Assembly (NCBI RefSeq): GCF_019457615.1 | Contig: NZ_CP080414.1 | Span: 1,610,501 to 1,674,500, forward strand | DNA: 64,000 bases | Direction of reading: 5' to 3' | From: Shewanella zhangzhouensis | Lineage (GTDB): Bacteria > Pseudomonadota > Gammaproteobacteria > Enterobacterales > Shewanellaceae | Shown here: positions 24,328 through 32,804 of the stretch, piece by piece | Layout: each line of letters begins with the position of its first letter | How positions within the stretch are numbered: the stretch's first letter is position 1 | Made by a program: the position numbers and the translations under genes | Notes under the pieces: model-generated | What the model was told of the DNA's origin: nothing | The model's database searches: none | What the model saw: the letters and a program-made list of their open reading frames with translations, nothing else

Positions 24328-24447
24328 ATGGACGCTAATTTCAAAGAGCCCTTCAACGTTTGGTATCTTATTGGTTTTCTGTTGGTTCTTCTGGTTCCAA
24401 CCCTGCCTGCCAGCCTGTCATGGCTCAAACTTGCCGGCTTAATCTAA
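24328..24447 (+). CDS. 39-residue single-span membrane peptide
   Basis: A 39-codon gene with a strong GAGGAG ribosome binding site eight bases before the ATG and its own terminator downstream. The product has a short polar N-terminus (MDANFKEPFN), one hydrophobic helix (VWYLIGFLLVLLVPTLPASL) and a short tail (SWLKLAGLI). I do not recognise it. The good start site, intact frame and following terminator argue that it is a real small gene. It might be a subunit or regulator of a membrane complex, in the manner of CydX, but no partner is shown. Confidence 0.7.
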   Translation: MDANFKEPFNVWYLIGFLLVLLVPTLPASLSWLKLAGLI

Positions 24448-24468
24448 GTTCGGAACAAGGGTATACTT

Positions 24469-24496
24469 GGCCACTCAATTGAGTGGCCTTTGTTTT
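24469..24496 (+). terminator. Terminator after the 39-residue membrane peptide
   Basis: Perfect palindromic stem GGCCACTCAA with TTGAGTGGCC followed by TTTGTTTT, 22 bases after the small gene's stop. Confidence 0.88.
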
Positions 24497-24535
24497 GGGC
24501 CTGCATAAAAGGACGAAACCCAAGGGGGCGAAGGC

Positions 24536-24907
24536 GTGATAAAGCGCAGTGTGTTGCTGGTGATTGGTTTGATAAGCCTGGTGCTGGGAGTGGCTGGCGT
24601 GTTTTTACCCCTGCTGCCCACTGTGCCCTTTGTGCTGCTGGCTGCCTTTTGTTTTGCCCGCTCAAGCGAACGCTTGCACCGCTGGTTGATGACGCATCCC
24701 TGGTTTGCCGATGCTCTCAATAACTGGGAACAAAAAAAGGCCATAAGACGTGGGCTCAAGCGGAAAGCCATGGTGCTGTCGAGCCTGAGCTTTGCCATCA
24801 GCATCGCTGTCGTGCCGCTGCTGTGGGTCAAACTGATGCTGTTTTCGTTACTGGTGGCTTTGCTGGCTTTTCTGTACTCAGTGCCTGAGCTTGAAGATAC
24901 ACCCTGA
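24536..24907 (+). CDS. YbaN-family (DUF454) inner-membrane protein
   Basis: A 123-residue protein with two hydrophobic regions (about 4-40 and 78-115) flanking a basic cytosolic loop. The family core LPLLPTVPFVLLAAFCFARSS is present. It starts at GTG with AGGGGG upstream. E. coli ybaN also lies close to apt, so the order is conserved. Function is unknown. Confidence 0.88.
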   Translation: MIKRSVLLVIGLISLVLGVAGVFLPLLPTVPFVLLAAFCFARSSERLHRWLMTHPWFADALNNWEQKKAIRRGLKRKAMVLSSLSFAISIAVVPLLWVKLMLFSLLVALLAFLYSVPELEDTP

Positions 24908-25001
24908 GTGCCGATTTTGTGACCGTCAACACTGGCAGCCGGGTGTTCAGGCGGTTGCATCCACAGGCAAAGGAGCTTAAGCTTTAGCCGGATTAAATTT
25001 G

Positions 25002-25027
25002 AAGTCCACATTTCGTGGACTTTTTTG
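25002..25027 (+). terminator. Terminator between the ybaN-like gene and apt
   Basis: Stem AAGTCCAC with GTGGACTT around ATTTC followed by a T-tract. Confidence 0.85.
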
Positions 25028-25071
25028 TTGTCAAAGTCCGGCGAAGCCGGCAAATCTAACGTGAATGTCCT

Positions 25072-25617
25072 ATGAACACAGATAGCTTAGCGCTTATCAA
25101 GCAAAGCATTAAAACCATTCCTGATTACCCCAAAGCCGGCATTATGTTCCGTGATGTGACCAGCCTGCTTGAGGATCACACCGCTTATCAAACAGCCATG
25201 AAGCTGCTCGTTGAACGCTACAAGGATTCCGGCTTCACGAAAGTCGTGGGAACTGAATCCCGTGGTTTCCTGTTCGGTGCACCGCTGGCGTTGGAACTGG
25301 GTGTGGGTTTTGTGCCTGTACGCAAGCCTGGCAAACTGCCCCGTGAAACCATCAGCGAAAGCTATGAACTGGAATACGGACACGACACCCTGGAAATCCA
25401 CGTGGATGCAATCAAGGCTGATGACAAGGTGTTGGTGATAGACGATCTGCTGGCCACCGGCGGTACCATCGAAGCCACGGTTAAACTCATTCGCCGTCTG
25501 GGCGGTGATGTGGCCCACGCGGCCTTTGTTATTTCCCTGCCGGATCTGGGTGGTGAAAAGCGTCTGCAGGCCATGGGCCTGGAAATCTGTAAATTGTGTG
25601 AGTTCGAAGGCGATTAA
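25072..25617 (+). CDS. apt: Adenine phosphoribosyltransferase
   Basis: Salvages adenine to AMP using PRPP. The 181-residue product has GTESRGFLFGAPLALELG (substrate loop) and the PRPP motif VLVIDDLLATGGT near residue 124. It heads the conserved apt-dnaX-ybaB-recR block. The 125-base gap to dnaX contains a ten-base inverted repeat (CCCGTCATGG ... CCATGACGGG) of unknown role. Confidence 0.97.
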   Translation: MNTDSLALIKQSIKTIPDYPKAGIMFRDVTSLLEDHTAYQTAMKLLVERYKDSGFTKVVGTESRGFLFGAPLALELGVGFVPVRKPGKLPRETISESYELEYGHDTLEIHVDAIKADDKVLVIDDLLATGGTIEATVKLIRRLGGDVAHAAFVISLPDLGGEKRLQAMGLEICKLCEFEGD

Positions 25618-25742
25618 TCCAACGCTTGAACCCTCACACTTCCTGCCCCGTCATGGCGTTATGGCATCGCCCCCCTCAGCGTGGTATGTTTGCCCCATGA
25701 CGGGACACAGGCTCCCGACCGATTTTGTAAGTGGGGAGTGAC

Positions 25743-28538
25743 ATGTCCTATCAGGTGTTGGCCAGAAAATGGCGCCCTGCCAATTTTGCCGAGGTCGTGG
25801 GCCAATCCCACGTACTTCATGCCTTGACCAATGCCCTCGGTCAGCAAAGATTACACCATGCTTACCTTTTTACCGGCACCCGGGGTGTGGGTAAAACCAG
25901 TTTGGCCAGGCTTTTTGCCAAGGGGCTGAATTGCGAGCAGGGGATCACTGCCACACCCTGTGGCCAATGCAGTGCCTGCCGCGAGATTGCCGAAGGCCGC
26001 TTTGTTGACCTAATCGAAGTGGACGCTGCATCCCGTACCAAGGTGGATGACACACGGGAAATCCTCGACAACGTACAGTATCGCCCCAGTCGCGGCCGTT
26101 TTAAGGTGTACCTCATCGACGAAGTGCACATGCTCTCCAAAAGCTCGTTCAACGCGTTACTGAAGACCCTCGAGGAACCGCCTGAGCACGTAAAATTTCT
26201 GCTCGCCACCACCGACCCGCAAAAACTGCCGGTGACCGTGCTGTCCCGCTGCTTGCAATTCAATCTCAAAGCGCTTACACAGCCCCAGATTCAGGCGCAG
26301 TTGGCTGCGGTTCTCAGCGGCGAGGGCTTGGGATTCGATGAGGATGCCTTATCGCTGCTCGCCAAGGCGGCGGCCGGCAGTATGCGTGATGCCCTGAGCC
26401 TAACCGACCAGGCAATTGCCTTTGGTGGGGGAGAAGTGCGCCTGACCCAGGTGCAAACCATGCTTGGGGCCATAGATAAAGGCCAAATACTGAGTTTATT
26501 CGACGCTCTCTGCCAGGGAGACATCGAGACACTGCTCACCACGGCTCGTACCGCACTGGGCTTTGGCGCCGATGCCGATGAGGTATTGAGGGCGTTACTG
26601 GAGCTGCTGCATCAAATCAGTCTCGCCCAATTTGCCCCGGCCACAGCCAGCATCAGTGACAACGGCGCCGCGGTACTTGCCTGGGCCAAAATATTGAAGC
26701 CTGAGCAGGTGCAGCTTTATTACCAAATATTGCTCAGCGGCCGTAAAGATTTGCCTTACGCTCCCGACCCGGCGTCCGGGCTGGAAATGAGTCTGCTTCG
26801 CGCCGTGGGCTTTGTGCCCGAAAAGCCGGTAAGCCGTTGGCAGTCAGGTGAGGGCCTGTCGGCTGCTGAGGCGCTCAAGTCTGTCGCGCCATCGACAGAA
26901 GAAAAGAGTGCACCTCAAGCGGACAACGCGCCTAAGCAAGCTGTTATCACTGAGCAGGCTCCAGTGGCTCCAGTGGCTCCAGTGGCTCCAGTGGCTCCAG
27001 TGGCTCCAGTGCCGGGTGCGGGTATTACAGCTCCGGTGACAGGTGCCGAAAGCCCGGTCAGGGCGACTGCGGAGCCAACAGCCAAGGCTGACAGTTCGGT
27101 TGCCGCCGAAACGGCACTGAGCGGCGATGACGATGTACAGGAGGCCGAGTCTGCCGCCCTGTTTGCTGAGCAAAACGTGCTGATTTCCCAGGCCGAGAGC
27201 CAGGGTTTCAATCCCGGGTACGACTCAGTAAACGCCGATAACAACGACCTCCCGTTACATGATGCTCCACCATTATTTGATGAAATGGCGTATGCGGACT
27301 ATCCGCAAAGCTATTCGGCCGATATCTCTGCGCCCCCTGTGGACAGAGGGCTTGAAGATGGCGCTGACGTTCAGCTCTCCAATGCTTCGCCCCAAAGCGT
27401 GCAGCCCCACAGCGCTCATTCTCAAACAGATGCTGGGGGGGCCGAGGCAAAGGTCGTGGCAGCACAACCTGATAACGCCTCGGCTTCTGCGTTTGGTGAT
27501 GACCTGCTCGATGCCGTTTTGGCTGCCAGAGAAGATTTACTCAGTGGTATCACCTCGGAGGCGAAAGAGGATGAGGCAAAAAAGCCGGTATCCAGTTTCG
27601 AGCGCCGCCGCATGGCGGCGCAGGAAAATAGTGCCGTCCCGGTAACTGCAGAGCCGGCAGACACGGGCGAGCAGGACCAAACTCCACCCGCTGCCATGTC
27701 AGCCAACACCCAAGCGGCTGCGCGTACCCAAGCCGAAGTCAGTGTATCGCGTGCTGATGTGGCGGCCGATGACGACAGGCCGCCCTGGGAAACCCCGGTA
27801 GCACTTGCTGCTGATGACAGGTCAAAAGCGCCGGGATCAGCCCTTCATGAGGGTTCAAACAGAGACTCAGCGCCGATTGAGACCGAGGCGCGAGGTAAGG
27901 TTCACCCAGAGGAAGACACATCGGCTGCGCTGCAAACGCAGACACCCGAGTCTCTCGCTGTACAGTCTCACACAGCACAATCTCAAGTAGCACCGCAGGC
28001 TAAAGTGGAAACACACGAGGACGAACTCTCGTCCAGCGACGGGCAGCATACTGCCAATGTCGGTGCAGCCAGTCGCATTTGCGGTGACGAAACTGACCTT
28101 CGCTGGTACAAGCTGATGGGAGCGCTGGAGATTGGCGGACGGGTTCGCCAGTTGGCGGTCAATTCGGTGTGCCTGGAATGGTCTAATCCCATCCCTCTTG
28201 TGCTGAAACAGGACCAAAAGCATCTGGCTGCGCCTGTGGCTATTGCGCAGCTCAATGAGGCGCTGTCCAAAGCCCTAGGTCACGAGGCTGAAATCGCATT
28301 GGAGGTGGGTGAGGTCCCGGGACGGGAAACCCCGCTGGATATCCGTGCCCGTTTTCACCGTGAGCTGCTGAGTGATGCCAGAGCGGCGCTCAATACCGAT
28401 CCCGCTGTGCTGAGACTCATGGAGCAGGCCGGCGCCTGGTTTGATGACGACAGCATTGGCTATCCGCCAGAACTGCTGGCCCAGCGGGGCAGGGCCCTGC
28501 CAACGCCACCGGCTTTGGCTCAGGAGCCTGTGGTCTGA
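25743..28538 (+). CDS. dnaX: DNA polymerase III subunits tau and gamma
   Basis: Clamp-loader ATPase. The full tau product is 931 residues, far longer than E. coli tau (643). The AAA+ domain has a Walker A (GTRGVGKTSLARL), a zinc module (CGQCSACREI), DEVHMLS and SRCLQFNLK. Domain III runs to about 370. A long acidic/Ala-rich linker (about 375-770) follows, including a six-unit PVA repeat, then a C-terminal domain (ETDLRWYKLMGAL onward) that binds the alpha subunit. The start ATG at 25743 was chosen on the conserved MSYQVLARKWRP. A -1 frameshift site inside the linker would make a gamma form of about 629 residues. Confidence 0.97.
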   Translation: MSYQVLARKWRPANFAEVVGQSHVLHALTNALGQQRLHHAYLFTGTRGVGKTSLARLFAKGLNCEQGITATPCGQCSACREIAEGRFVDLIEVDAASRTKVDDTREILDNVQYRPSRGRFKVYLIDEVHMLSKSSFNALLKTLEEPPEHVKFLLATTDPQKLPVTVLSRCLQFNLKALTQPQIQAQLAAVLSGEGLGFDEDALSLLAKAAAGSMRDALSLTDQAIAFGGGEVRLTQVQTMLGAIDKGQILSLFDALCQGDIETLLTTARTALGFGADADEVLRALLELLHQISLAQFAPATASISDNGAAVLAWAKILKPEQVQLYYQILLSGRKDLPYAPDPASGLEMSLLRAVGFVPEKPVSRWQSGEGLSAAEALKSVAPSTEEKSAPQADNAPKQAVITEQAPVAPVAPVAPVAPVAPVPGAGITAPVTGAESPVRATAEPTAKADSSVAAETALSGDDDVQEAESAALFAEQNVLISQAESQGFNPGYDSVNADNNDLPLHDAPPLFDEMAYADYPQSYSADISAPPVDRGLEDGADVQLSNASPQSVQPHSAHSQTDAGGAEAKVVAAQPDNASASAFGDDLLDAVLAAREDLLSGITSEAKEDEAKKPVSSFERRRMAAQENSAVPVTAEPADTGEQDQTPPAAMSANTQAAARTQAEVSVSRADVAADDDRPPWETPVALAADDRSKAPGSALHEGSNRDSAPIETEARGKVHPEEDTSAALQTQTPESLAVQSHTAQSQVAPQAKVETHEDELSSSDGQHTANVGAASRICGDETDLRWYKLMGALEIGGRVRQLAVNSVCLEWSNPIPLVLKQDQKHLAAPVAIAQLNEALSKALGHEAEIALEVGEVPGRETPLDIRARFHRELLSDARAALNTDPAVLRLMEQAGAWFDDDSIGYPPELLAQRGRALPTPPALAQEPVV
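26957..27010 (+). repeat. Six tandem copies of a 9-base unit in dnaX
   Basis: GGCTCCAGT is repeated six times exactly, in frame, encoding alternating Pro-Val-Ala in the tau linker. Perfect identity of the copies suggests recent expansion by slippage and possible length variation among strains. Confidence 0.9.
27566..27631 (+). promoter_or_regulatory. Programmed -1 ribosomal frameshift signal in dnaX
   Basis: The heptamer AAAAAAG at 27578-27584 lies in the phase A_AAA_AAG, identical to the E. coli dnaX slippery site. An SD-like AGAGG (27566-27570) stands seven bases upstream. A perfect eight-pair GC-rich hairpin (GCGCCGCC, loop GCAT, GGCGGCGC; 27602-27621) follows. After a -1 slip the frame reads 15 codons to TAG at 27629-27631. 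The 17-base spacing to the hairpin is longer than in E. coli. Confidence 0.8.
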
Positions 28539-28678
28539 ATCGCATTTAATGGCATCCCTGTGACCGTGATAATTGCCAATGCCTGAGATTTCAGTAAGAT
28601 TAGCCAACTTCATTTTCACCGTTCACAAATTCATTTTGCCCGCACGGCTGCGGGCCTCAACCGAAAGAGATTAAGCGT

Positions 28679-29008
28679 ATGTTTGGAAAAGGCGGAATGG
28701 GCAACCTGATGAAGCAAGCCCAGATGATGCAGGAAAAAATGGCCAAGATGCAGGAAGAAATTGCCCGCATGGAAGTCACAGGTGAGTCTGGTGCCGGCTT
28801 GGTGAAAGTCACCATGACAGGTACCCACAACGTACGCAAAGTGGAAATTGACCCAAGCCTGCTGGAAGACGATAAAGAGCTGCTGGAAGACCTGGTGGCT
28901 GCAGCCTGTAACGATGCTGCCCGTCGCGTTGAAGAAAACCAGAAAGCCAAGATGGCGGAAGTGACCGGCGGCATGCAACTGCCTCCCGGCATGAAGATGC
29001 CTTTCTGA
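28679..29008 (+). CDS. ybaB: YbaB/EbfC nucleoid-associated protein
   Basis: A 109-residue DNA-binding protein of the YbaB/EbfC family, typically dimeric with a tweezer fold. It starts MFGKGGMGNLMKQAQMMQEK, has the usual Met-rich first helix, and ends LPPGMKMPF. It sits between dnaX and recR as in most bacteria; the spacing to recR is 13 bases, so the two are probably co-translated. Confidence 0.96.
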   Translation: MFGKGGMGNLMKQAQMMQEKMAKMQEEIARMEVTGESGAGLVKVTMTGTHNVRKVEIDPSLLEDDKELLEDLVAAACNDAARRVEENQKAKMAEVTGGMQLPPGMKMPF

Positions 29009-29021
29009 GGATACGTTTCCG

Positions 29022-29621
29022 ATGAAATTCAGTCCGCTGGTGGATGAGCTTATTCAAAGCCTGCGTTGCCTGCCGGGAGTAGGGCCTAAATCGGCCCAGC
29101 GCATGGCCTTTGCCCTGCTGGAAAGCGATCGTAAAGCGGGCATTCGCCTGGCCGACACCCTGTCCCGGGCCATGAGCGAAGTGGGTCACTGCCAAAAGTG
29201 TCGTACCTTCACCGAGCAGCCTTTGTGCCCGATTTGCTCCAGTAGCAGGCGCGGCGAAGCCGACACCCTGTGTGTGGTGGAAACCCCGGCGGACGTGCTG
29301 GCCATTGAGTCCGGAGGCCATTTTCAGGGGCGCTACTTTGTGCTGCAGGGGCACTTGTCTCCCCTGGACGGCATAGGGCCCGAGGAGCTTGGGCTCTCTC
29401 TCCTTGAAGGGCAATTGGTCGGCGGTGGTATCAGTGAACTGATTTTGGCCACTAATCCCACGGTTGAAGGGGATGCAACGGCCCATTATATTGCCGATAT
29501 CGCCCGCCGCGCCGGGGTTGCCGTGAGTAGAATTGCCCACGGTGTGCCTGTGGGTGGTGAGCTTGAATACGTCGACAGCACCACCCTGGCGCTGAGCTTT
29601 AACGGCCGCTTGCCACTTTAA
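29022..29621 (+). CDS. recR: Recombination mediator RecR
   Basis: A 199-residue protein of the RecFOR pathway that loads RecA onto gapped DNA. It has an N-terminal helix-hairpin-helix (LRCLPGVGPKSAQRMAF), a C4 zinc finger (CQKCRTFTEQPLCPIC) and a Toprim domain (LCVVETPADVLAIE, ILATNPTVEGDATA). It ends the dnaX block with a terminator. Confidence 0.97.
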   Translation: MKFSPLVDELIQSLRCLPGVGPKSAQRMAFALLESDRKAGIRLADTLSRAMSEVGHCQKCRTFTEQPLCPICSSSRRGEADTLCVVETPADVLAIESGGHFQGRYFVLQGHLSPLDGIGPEELGLSLLEGQLVGGGISELILATNPTVEGDATAHYIADIARRAGVAVSRIAHGVPVGGELEYVDSTTLALSFNGRLPL

Positions 29622-29635
29622 AACTGTTAAAGACG

Positions 29636-29667
29636 AAAAACGCCCCGCTTTGTCGGGGCGTTTTTGT
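29636..29667 (+). terminator. Terminator of the dnaX-ybaB-recR unit
   Basis: Stem CGCCCCG with CGGGGCG around CTTTGT, flanked by A- and T-runs. Confidence 0.92.
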
Positions 29668-29706
29668 TGTTTTTTTGCTCGCTTAAACCTCGCTTTCACC
29701 CTTGCC

Positions 29707-29734
29707 CTTGAAAAGTGTGTCATCGCCCCCATTT
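29707..29734 (+). promoter_or_regulatory. Sigma-32 heat-shock promoter of htpG
   Basis: CTTGAAA at 29707-29713, a 13-base spacer, then CCCCATTT at 29727-29734. This is an essentially perfect sigma-32 consensus and lies 69 bases before the htpG start. Confidence 0.85.
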
Positions 29735-29802
29735 CAGTTCTATCCGGGCAACGCGCCCCAATACCTGAATGTTTTTGTAACACGAAAGAAAAGGGAACTG
29801 AG

Positions 29803-31716
29803 ATGTCGCATCAAGAAACCCATGGTTTTCAAACAGAAGTCAAACAGCTTTTGCATTTGATGATCCACTCTTTGTACTCCAACAAAGAAATCTTTTTGCG
29901 TGAATTGGTCTCCAACGCCGCCGACGCCGCCGACAAGCTGCGTTACCTGGCGCTGACCAACGACAGCCTGTATGAAGGTGACGGTGAGCTGCGGGTACGC
30001 GTAAGCGCCGACAAAGACAAGGGCACAGTGACCATTGAAGACAATGGCATTGGTATGACCCGCGACGGCGTTATTGAACACCTGGGCACCATAGCCAAGT
30101 CGGGTACTGCCGAGTTCTTTAAAAACCTCTCCGGCGACAGCGCCAAAGACTCACAGCTGATTGGTCAGTTCGGGGTGGGTTTCTACTCGGCCTTTATCGT
30201 CGCCAAGCGGGTTGAGGTGTTTACCCGCGCTGCAGGCCACAACGCCGACGAAGGCGTGAAGTGGGAGTCGGAAGGCGAAGGTAACTTCAGCGTTGAAACC
30301 ATCACCAAAGCAGAGCGCGGCACCAAAATCGTGCTGCACCTGCGTGATGAAGAAAAAGAGTTTGCCGATGACTGGCGTCTTCGTTCCATCATCACCAAGT
30401 ACTCAGACCATATCTCCATTCCGGTTGAAATGTACCAGGAAGGCACCCCTGAGCGTGATGGTCCCGATGGTGAGAAAATGCCTGCCACTGAAGGTCAGTG
30501 GAAGGCAATGAACAAGGCCACCGCGCTGTGGACCCGCAGCAAGTCAGAGGTAAGCGACGACGAATACAAAGAATTCTACAAGCACATTTCCCACGACTTT
30601 GCTGACCCTCTGGATTGGAGCCACAACAAGGTTGAAGGTAATCAGGAATATACCAGCCTGCTGTATATCCCGGCCAAGGCCCCTTGGGACCTGTGGAACC
30701 GTGACCGCAAGCATGGCCTCAAGCTCTTTGTGCAGCGGGTGTTCATCATGGATGACGCTGAGCAATTTATGCCATCTTACCTGCGTTTCGTGCAGGGCTT
30801 GATTGACTCCAACGACTTGCCGCTGAACGTGAGCCGTGAAATCCTGCAGGATAACAAGGTCACCCGCAATCTGCGTCAGGCATTGACCAAACGCGTGCTG
30901 TCGATGCTGGAAAAGCTGGCCAAAGACGATACTGATAAGTATCAGCAGTTCTGGGCCGAGTTTGGTACCGTGCTCAAAGAAGGTCCGGCGGAAGATTTTG
31001 CCAACCGTGAGCGTATTGCGGGTTTGCTGCGTTTTGCCTCAACCCATACGGGCGATGCCACGCCGTCAGTGTCGCTGGATGATTACATCGGCCGCATGAA
31101 GGAAGGGCAGGAAAAGATTTACTACATAGTGGCCGACAGCCATGAGGCCGCAGCCAACAGCCCACACCTGGAGCTGTTGAAGAAGAAGGGCATCGAAGTG
31201 TTGCTGCTGTCTGAGCGCATCGATGAGTGGCTGATTAACCATCTGCACGACTATAAAGAAAAGGCTCTGCACTCTGTGACCCGCGGCGATCTGGATCTCG
31301 GCGCCCTGGAAGACGAGGCCGAGAAGGCAGCGCAGGAGAAACTGGCCCAGGAATCAGAGCCCTTGGTAGAGCGATTCAAGTCTGCTCTGGGTGACAAAGT
31401 CAGTGACGTGAAAATTACCACCCGTCTGACCGATACGCCCGCCTGTGTGGTCACAGGGGAAGGAGAAATGTCGAGCCAGATGATCAAGCTGATGCAGGCC
31501 GCAGGTCAGCCAGTACCAGAATCCAATCCAACGCTTGAACTCAATCCAACGCACCCGCTGGTGGCCCGTTTGGATAAAGAGCAGGATGAAGCGGCGTTTG
31601 CCGAGTGGGCCGAGATGCTGCTGGCGCAGGCTACCCTGTCTGAGCGTGGCAGCCTGGCAGACCCATCAGCCTTCATCAAGCTGGTGAACCAGATGCTGCT
31701 TAAATCGGTTGGCTAA
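29803..31716 (+). CDS. htpG: Hsp90 chaperone HtpG
   Basis: A 637-residue cytosolic ATP-dependent chaperone. The GHKL ATPase motifs are NKEIFLRELVSNAADAADKL, EDNGIGMTRDGVIEHLG and GQFGVGFYSAFIVA, followed by middle and dimerisation domains. The ATG at 29803 (MSHQETHGFQ) is preceded by AAGGGA; the open frame extends upstream through the promoter and recR terminator, which rules out the earlier start. Heat-shock control is supported by the sigma-32 promoter. Confidence 0.98.
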   Translation: MSHQETHGFQTEVKQLLHLMIHSLYSNKEIFLRELVSNAADAADKLRYLALTNDSLYEGDGELRVRVSADKDKGTVTIEDNGIGMTRDGVIEHLGTIAKSGTAEFFKNLSGDSAKDSQLIGQFGVGFYSAFIVAKRVEVFTRAAGHNADEGVKWESEGEGNFSVETITKAERGTKIVLHLRDEEKEFADDWRLRSIITKYSDHISIPVEMYQEGTPERDGPDGEKMPATEGQWKAMNKATALWTRSKSEVSDDEYKEFYKHISHDFADPLDWSHNKVEGNQEYTSLLYIPAKAPWDLWNRDRKHGLKLFVQRVFIMDDAEQFMPSYLRFVQGLIDSNDLPLNVSREILQDNKVTRNLRQALTKRVLSMLEKLAKDDTDKYQQFWAEFGTVLKEGPAEDFANRERIAGLLRFASTHTGDATPSVSLDDYIGRMKEGQEKIYYIVADSHEAAANSPHLELLKKKGIEVLLLSERIDEWLINHLHDYKEKALHSVTRGDLDLGALEDEAEKAAQEKLAQESEPLVERFKSALGDKVSDVKITTRLTDTPACVVTGEGEMSSQMIKLMQAAGQPVPESNPTLELNPTHPLVARLDKEQDEAAFAEWAEMLLAQATLSERGSLADPSAFIKLVNQMLLKSVG

Positions 31717-31724
31717 ACTGATTG

Positions 31725-31753
31725 CGGGGGCGAATGCCCCCGTTTGTCTTTTT
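31725..31753 (+). terminator. Terminator of htpG
   Basis: Stem CGGGGGC with GCCCCCG around GAAT, followed by TTTGTCTTTTT. It lies between htpG and the thioredoxin-like gene. Confidence 0.88.
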
Positions 31754-31787
31754 GATAATGGCTTTTTTACATTCAGGGGAAGCACCT

Positions 31788-32663
31788 ATGACCCAAGGGA
31801 TACCTCAACAGGAAAATACTGCCATGGCCGGCGTGGCGCTGACCCGGGACAATATCCAGTCTGTGTTGGAAAAATCGCTCGAAGCGCCCATAGTCCTGAG
31901 TTTTTTCGCGCCGTCACACCCAGACAGTGTGGCGATGAATACTCGCCTGGCACAGGTCATCAATGGGCGCGGTGTGCTGGCCACAGTAAACTGCGAAATC
32001 GAAATGGAAATCGCATCCTATTTTCGCATTCAGGCGCTGCCAACCGTGTTGGTGATTAGCCAAGGCCAGCCGGTCGATGGTTTTGCCGGCGATAAAACCG
32101 ATGCGGAGCTCGATGCCATGCTGGCTCAGCATCTGCCACAGGCCTGGAAGCAAGTCTTGCAGCAGGCGAAGCAAGCACTGGCCGATGGCCAGGATGCGGA
32201 TCCCTTAGCGCTGCTTAAAAGCATCGAAATGGATGCCGCAGCCATAGGTGCCGAATGGGCGCTGCTGATGGCAGAAGCGGAAATTACCCAAGGCGAGCTC
32301 AGCAGCGCCGAGCTGCGTCTGGCTGCCGTGGGTCTTGCCGATCAGGACGCGTATTACCACAGCCTCAAGGCAAAGCTGGTGCTTGCCAAAGAGGCGGCGG
32401 ATACCCCGGAGGTTCGGGAGCTGCAAAGCCGGTTCGCCAGCGCACCCGACAATCACGCGCTACGAATTGAGCTTGCCAGGGCGTTGGCACAGGCCAAACG
32501 TGAAGAAGAGGCGCTGGAGCTGCTTTTTGACGTGCTCAAACGGGATCTGGGCGCCGAAGGCGGTGAAGTAAAACAAGCGTTTATGGGCATTTTAACGGCC
32601 ATGGGGCAGGGCAGCCCTATCGCCAACGGCTTCAGGCGCAAACTTTACAGCCTGCTTTATTGA
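31788..32663 (+). CDS. cnoX: Thioredoxin-like chaperedoxin CnoX (YbbN)
   Basis: A 291-residue protein with an N-terminal thioredoxin fold (about 20-125) and a C-terminal TPR-like helical region, matching YbbN/CnoX. Family members hold unfolded proteins and pass them to chaperones. At the usual active-site position the sequence reads FFAPSHPDSV, so both CxxC cysteines are missing; E. coli CnoX keeps one. A single Cys remains at VNCEIEME. ATG at 31788 follows AGGGGA; an in-frame ATG 36 bases later is an alternative. Confidence 0.85.
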   Translation: MTQGIPQQENTAMAGVALTRDNIQSVLEKSLEAPIVLSFFAPSHPDSVAMNTRLAQVINGRGVLATVNCEIEMEIASYFRIQALPTVLVISQGQPVDGFAGDKTDAELDAMLAQHLPQAWKQVLQQAKQALADGQDADPLALLKSIEMDAAAIGAEWALLMAEAEITQGELSSAELRLAAVGLADQDAYYHSLKAKLVLAKEAADTPEVRELQSRFASAPDNHALRIELARALAQAKREEEALELLFDVLKRDLGAEGGEVKQAFMGILTAMGQGSPIANGFRRKLYSLLY

Positions 32664-32804
32664 GTAAAAGTCTGCGCCAATTTAGACACTTTTTTATGCC
32701 AACTGAGGCTAAAGTCGAAAGCGCAGGCCTTCTAAAGCGCGGGTTTATGTGCGAAGATCGCCGCCCTAAGAAGAATATCGATGCGAATTTAAGAGGACTC
32801 CCCG

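Noticed and set aside
25618..25742. 4.5S SRP RNA upstream of dnaX
   Set aside because: The conserved GGUCAGGUCCGGAAGGAAGCA tetraloop region is missing on both strands; only a ten-base inverted repeat is seen.
28809..29783. Reverse open frame of 324 codons
   Set aside because: Antisense to ybaB and recR and crosses the recR terminator; no motifs.
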